Shown piece after piece: positions 12,013-14,579 of a stretch of DNA of 14,579 nt. Every line of letters begins with the position of its first letter. The first letter of the stretch is position 1. Position numbers and translations under genes: made by a program. Where the stretch lies: positions 1 through 14,579 of the forward strand of contig JAQVIB010000019.1 in assembly GCA_028695945.1 (NCBI GenBank), written 5' to 3'. The notes below the pieces were generated by a model. It saw nothing but the letters and a program-made list of their open reading frames with translations, was not told the DNA's origin and searched no databases. This DNA comes from Lachnospiraceae bacterium (lineage in GTDB: Bacteria > Bacillota > Clostridia > Lachnospirales > Anaerotignaceae).

Positions 12013-13995
12013 TTATTTACCGCAAACTTTCATTGCTTTTTCTACCACGTTTTCTACTGTAAAGCCAAATTCTTTAAAAAGTAAACCAGCTGGTGCACTT
12101 TCTCCAAAGCCTTCCATGCAGATAATTTCTCCATCAAGACCAATGTATTTGTGCCAACCGAACTCACAAGCCGCCTCAACTGCCACTCTGTTTCTTACCG
12201 CCTTAGGAAGTACGCTTTCCTTGTAATCGTCGGTCTGTTCTTCAAAAACTTCCCAGCTTGGCATTGAAACAACCCTTGCTTTAATGCCTTTTTCTGCAAG
12301 AACATCGTATGCTTTATAAATCAACTCAACCTCAGAGCCACTTGCCATTAAAATTACATCTGGTGTGCCTTGGCTGTCTTTAAGGATATACGCACCCCTT
12401 AAAGCCTCTTTACCTGTTTCGGCAAGTAAAGGTAAGTTCTGTCTTGTTAAAACCAACGCTGTTGGACTTGTTTTCCTTGTGAGTGCCATATACCAAGCCG
12501 CCGCTGTTTCTTTAGAGTCACATGGGCGAATAACCGTGTAGTTTGGCATACTTCTTAATGCCGCAAGATGCTCAATTGGCTGATGTGTAGGACCGTCCTC
12601 ACCCACGCCAATAGAATCGTGTGTCATAATGCTTATTACAGGCAATCCCATAAGTGCTGAAAGACGCATACCTGCTTTCATGTAATCGCTGAATACAAAA
12701 AATCCTGCGATGTAAGGTCTTAACCCACCATGAAGTGCCAACCCGTTAGCCATTGCTGTCATTGCAAATTCACGCACTCCAAAGTGAACATTTGAGCCAC
12801 TTGGATTTTCCTTTGAATAGTACTCTCTGTCTTTCATAACAGACTTATTTGAAGGGCCAAGGTCTGCCGAACCGCCAAAAAGGTTTGGAATTAACTTTGA
12901 AAGCTTTTGAAGTACCTTTTCAGAGGAAACACGTGTTGCAAGGTCGCCTTCATATGTCCAAAAATCTTCATTGTTAAGCAAGTCTACTGGAAGGTCTTTG
13001 CTATTGAAAATTTCCCATTTTTCTTTCATTGCAGGGTAGTTATCGCAATATTGTGCAAACATTGCATTCCATCTGTCCTCTGCATCAACACCCTTTTGTA
13101 TAAGGGTCGCCATATGCTCCTTAACTTCTTGTGGCACAAAAAATTCGTCTGAATGTTCCCAACCAAGGTTTACTTTTGCCGCTTTAATTTCATCTGCACC
13201 TAAAGGCTCGCCATGTGCTGATGCCTTACCCTGTTTGTTTGGTGCACCAAAACCAATAAGTGTTTTAATTTCTATTAATGTAGGCCTAGCTGTTTCGTGC
13301 TTAGCTACGTCAATTGCTGTGCTTATAGCATTAAGGTCATTTCCGTCCTCAACAAGAAGTGTCTGCCAACCGTAAGCTTCAAAACGAGCCCTTACGTTTT
13401 CGTTAAATGCTGTTTCTGTACTTCCTTCAATGGAAATATTGTTTGAATCGTAAAGGAGAATCAGCTTGCCAAGACCCATAGTTCCTGCAAGTGAAGCCGC
13501 TTCCGCAGAAACACCCTCCATTAAACATCCGTCACCGCAAAGTGCAAAGGTATAGTGGTCTACAACATCATAACCAGGTTTATTAAATTCTGCCGCAAGA
13601 TGGCTTTCTGCAAGGGCAAAACCAACTGCATTTGCAATACCCTGACCAAGAGGCCCTGTTGTTGTTTCAAGGCCAACTGTCATTCCAAATTCTGGATGAC
13701 CTGGTGTTTTGCTTCCCTTCTGACGGAATGCTTTTAAATCATCAATAGTTGTGCCATATCCAAACAAATGAAGGATTGAGTAAATAAGGGCAGAACCATG
13801 ACCTGCACTAAGAACAAACCTATCTCTGTTGCTCCAGTTTGGGTTTTTAGGGTTATGTGCCATGTGCTGGCTAAACAATGTATATGCCGCAGGTGCACTA
13901 CCTAAAGGAAGCCCTGGGTGACCGCTGTTTGCCTTTTCAATTGCCTCTGCACTTAAAAATCTTATGGTGTTGGTAGTTAACTGATGAATGTTCAT
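12013..13995 (-). CDS. tkt: Transketolase
   Basis: This 660-residue, full-length thiamine diphosphate enzyme moves two-carbon units between sugar phosphates in the non-oxidative pentose phosphate pathway. Visible residues and motifs: SGHPGLPLG with H26, AGHGS with H66, the ThDP/metal motif GDGCLMEG (154-161) ending near N185-N186, the pyrimidine-part domain from about 350 with catalytic E409 in FGVREFAM, THDSIGVGEDGPTHQP (458-473), and a C-terminal domain from about 530. All expected catalytic residues are present. TAGGAGG lies eight to nine bases before the ATG. The gene is bracketed by repeat copies: copy 3 upstream, where its promoter may lie, and copy 2 immediately downstream. It supplies ribose and erythrose phosphates and relates indirectly to riboflavin precursors, but no shared regulation is visible. 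Confidence 0.97.
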   Translation of the reverse strand: MNIHQLTTNTIRFLSAEAIEKANSGHPGLPLGSAPAAYTLFSQHMAHNPKNPNWSNRDRFVLSAGHGSALIYSILHLFGYGTTIDDLKAFRQKGSKTPGHPEFGMTVGLETTTGPLGQGIANAVGFALAESHLAAEFNKPGYDVVDHYTFALCGDGCLMEGVSAEAASLAGTMGLGKLILLYDSNNISIEGSTETAFNENVRARFEAYGWQTLLVEDGNDLNAISTAIDVAKHETARPTLIEIKTLIGFGAPNKQGKASAHGEPLGADEIKAAKVNLGWEHSDEFFVPQEVKEHMATLIQKGVDAEDRWNAMFAQYCDNYPAMKEKWEIFNSKDLPVDLLNNEDFWTYEGDLATRVSSEKVLQKLSKLIPNLFGGSADLGPSNKSVMKDREYYSKENPSGSNVHFGVREFAMTAMANGLALHGGLRPYIAGFFVFSDYMKAGMRLSALMGLPVISIMTHDSIGVGEDGPTHQPIEHLAALRSMPNYTVIRPCDSKETAAAWYMALTRKTSPTALVLTRQNLPLLAETGKEALRGAYILKDSQGTPDVILMASGSEVELIYKAYDVLAEKGIKARVVSMPSWEVFEEQTDDYKESVLPKAVRNRVAVEAACEFGWHKYIGLDGEIICMEGFGESAPAGLLFKEFGFTVENVVEKAMKVCGK

Positions 13996-14039
13996 TAAAA
14001 TTTATCCTCCTAAGAATTGTGAAAATCAATTTTTATTAC

Positions 14040-14069
14040 TTTATAGACAAAGTCAAACCCTTGACCCAA
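14040..14069 (-). promoter_or_regulatory. Candidate transketolase promoter, partly inside repeat copy 3
   Basis: On the minus strand TTGGGT (14069-14064) and TATAAA (14045-14040) are 18 bases apart, about 45-75 bases upstream of the transketolase ATG. The -35 hexamer lies within repeat copy 3, and the same bases occur in copy 1 (TTGACCCAACT segment). An alternative -35 is TTGACT (14055-14050), but its spacing to a -10 is poor. Neither choice is certain. Confidence 0.4.
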
Positions 14070-14158
14070 CTGAAACCGCATAATTATGCGGTTTTAATAA
14101 AGTTTTTGGTCTTGCTTTTTTCAAAAAGCAAGTGGGTTTGGGCAACGCCCAAGGTTTG
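14054..14158 (+). repeat. Structured intergenic repeat, copy 3 (105 bp, no module)
   Basis: This is the minimal form. The left end CAAACC (14054-14059) pairs with the right end GGTTTG (14153-14158); the longer pairing CAAACC(C)TTG with CAAGGTTTG needs a single-base bulge. It keeps the AAACCGCAT/ATGCGGTTT hairpin (14073-14094), the CTTGCTTTTT/AAAAAGCAAG hairpin (14111-14132) and TTGGGC/GCCCAA (14138-14152), but lacks the left hairpin and the three-hairpin module. Its right end lies 9 bases from the threonine synthase stop codon. On the minus strand the hairpins would form the 3' end of the thrC transcript. Confidence 0.85.
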
Positions 14159-14167
14159 TAATCTGTC

Positions 14168-14579
14168 TTACTTCGTTAAGTGTTCCTTAACAAAGTCTTT
14201 TATATTATCACGTTCAATTACTGTGCTGTGTAAAATTGGTCTGCTTTCAATGCCTTTAATAGGTATTGGCATTTCAACTCCAGATAATTTCTCAAGTTCA
14301 CCCATAAGTGGGAAGAAATCCATTGCTTCATACTTTTTGTCAATGGATACAAGTACGTCCTTTGTAAACTTGTATGGGCTAGCGGTGGAAACAATAACTG
14401 TTTTTGTTTGGTCACCTGTAGCATTTTTGTATTTTTCGTATGCCGCATAAGCAACCGCAGTGTGTGTGTCCATTACATAGCCTGTTTGGTCATACATGGC
14501 TTTAATTGCCTGTGCTGTTTCCTCTTCTGTAGCGTATTCACCTTTAATTATGCCCTTTGTAAGGTCAAGGCTATACTTT
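14168..14579 (-). CDS. thrC: Threonine synthase, C-terminal part (runs off the window)
   Basis: About 136 C-terminal residues are visible and the frame is open to the window edge, so the real start lies outside. The segment with LTKGIIKGEYATEEE, MYDQTGYVMDTHTAVAYAAYEKY and the VIVSTASPYKFTKDVL stretch is typical of the C-terminal domain of PLP-dependent threonine synthase, which converts O-phosphohomoserine to threonine. The catalytic lysine lies in the missing N-terminal portion. An internal ATG at 14497 is not the start, because conserved sequence continues upstream of it. The gene is followed closely by repeat copy 3 and then transketolase on the same strand. The family call rests on recognition of this segment only. 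Confidence 0.88.
   Translation of the reverse strand, partial: KYSLDLTKGIIKGEYATEEETAQAIKAMYDQTGYVMDTHTAVAYAAYEKYKNATGDQTKTVIVSTASPYKFTKDVLVSIDKKYEAMDFFPLMGELEKLSGVEMPIPIKGIESRPILHSTVIERDNIKDFVKEHLTK

Noticed and set aside
11641..12062. Plus-strand open frames of 91 and 138 codons across repeat copy 2, encoding a peptide repeated three times
   Set aside because: They follow the tandem hairpin modules, extend into the 3' end of transketolase, have no convincing RBS, and their repetition comes from the DNA repeat. Unit lengths of 62 and 61 bp even shift the frame between units.

Overview
The window looks like chromosomal DNA from an AT-rich, Gram-positive anaerobe of the class Clostridia. The supporting signs are strong AGGAGG-type ribosome-binding sites, many intrinsic terminators, a ribD-ribE-ribBA-ribH operon behind an FMN riboswitch, an acyl-CoA dehydrogenase/etfBA cluster as in fermenting anaerobes, and a BclB-like collagen-repeat protein of the kind found on spore surfaces. 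The genus cannot be fixed from the sequence; a Lachnospirales/Anaerotignum-like host is only a guess.

Layout. 1-1819 (+ strand): the 3' end of a collagen-like surface protein, its terminator, then a GT4-type glycosyltransferase that may glycosylate it. 1832-2036: first copy of a structured repeat. 2042-5815 (- strand): the complete riboflavin operon with promoter, FMN riboswitch and two consecutive leader terminators. 5878-7320 (-): an AzgA/NCS2-family permease with a divergent substrate motif. 7500-10785 (-): acyl-CoA dehydrogenase, etfB and etfA as one operon, with a terminator, a roughly 200-nt leader and an inverted repeat over the promoter. 10858-11507 (-): thpR (RNA 2',3'-cyclic phosphodiesterase). 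11674-12001: second and largest repeat copy. 12013-13995 (-): transketolase. 14054-14158: third repeat copy. 14168-14579 (-): the C-terminal part of threonine synthase.

How the genes fit together. The rib operon makes riboflavin from GTP and ribulose 5-phosphate. Transketolase belongs to the pentose-phosphate pathway that supplies ribulose 5-phosphate. The Etf and acyl-CoA dehydrogenase proteins are FAD consumers. This is a metabolic connection, not evidence of shared regulation.

The most unusual feature is the three-copy intergenic repeat (105, 205 and 328 bp, all in the same orientation). Each copy ends a few bases from the stop codon of a minus-strand gene. It is closed by a short terminal inverted repeat and has several hairpins whose arms change together between copies. 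It carries 0, 1 or 3 copies of a roughly 60-bp three-hairpin module that differs only in the predicted loops. I know of no named family that it matches.
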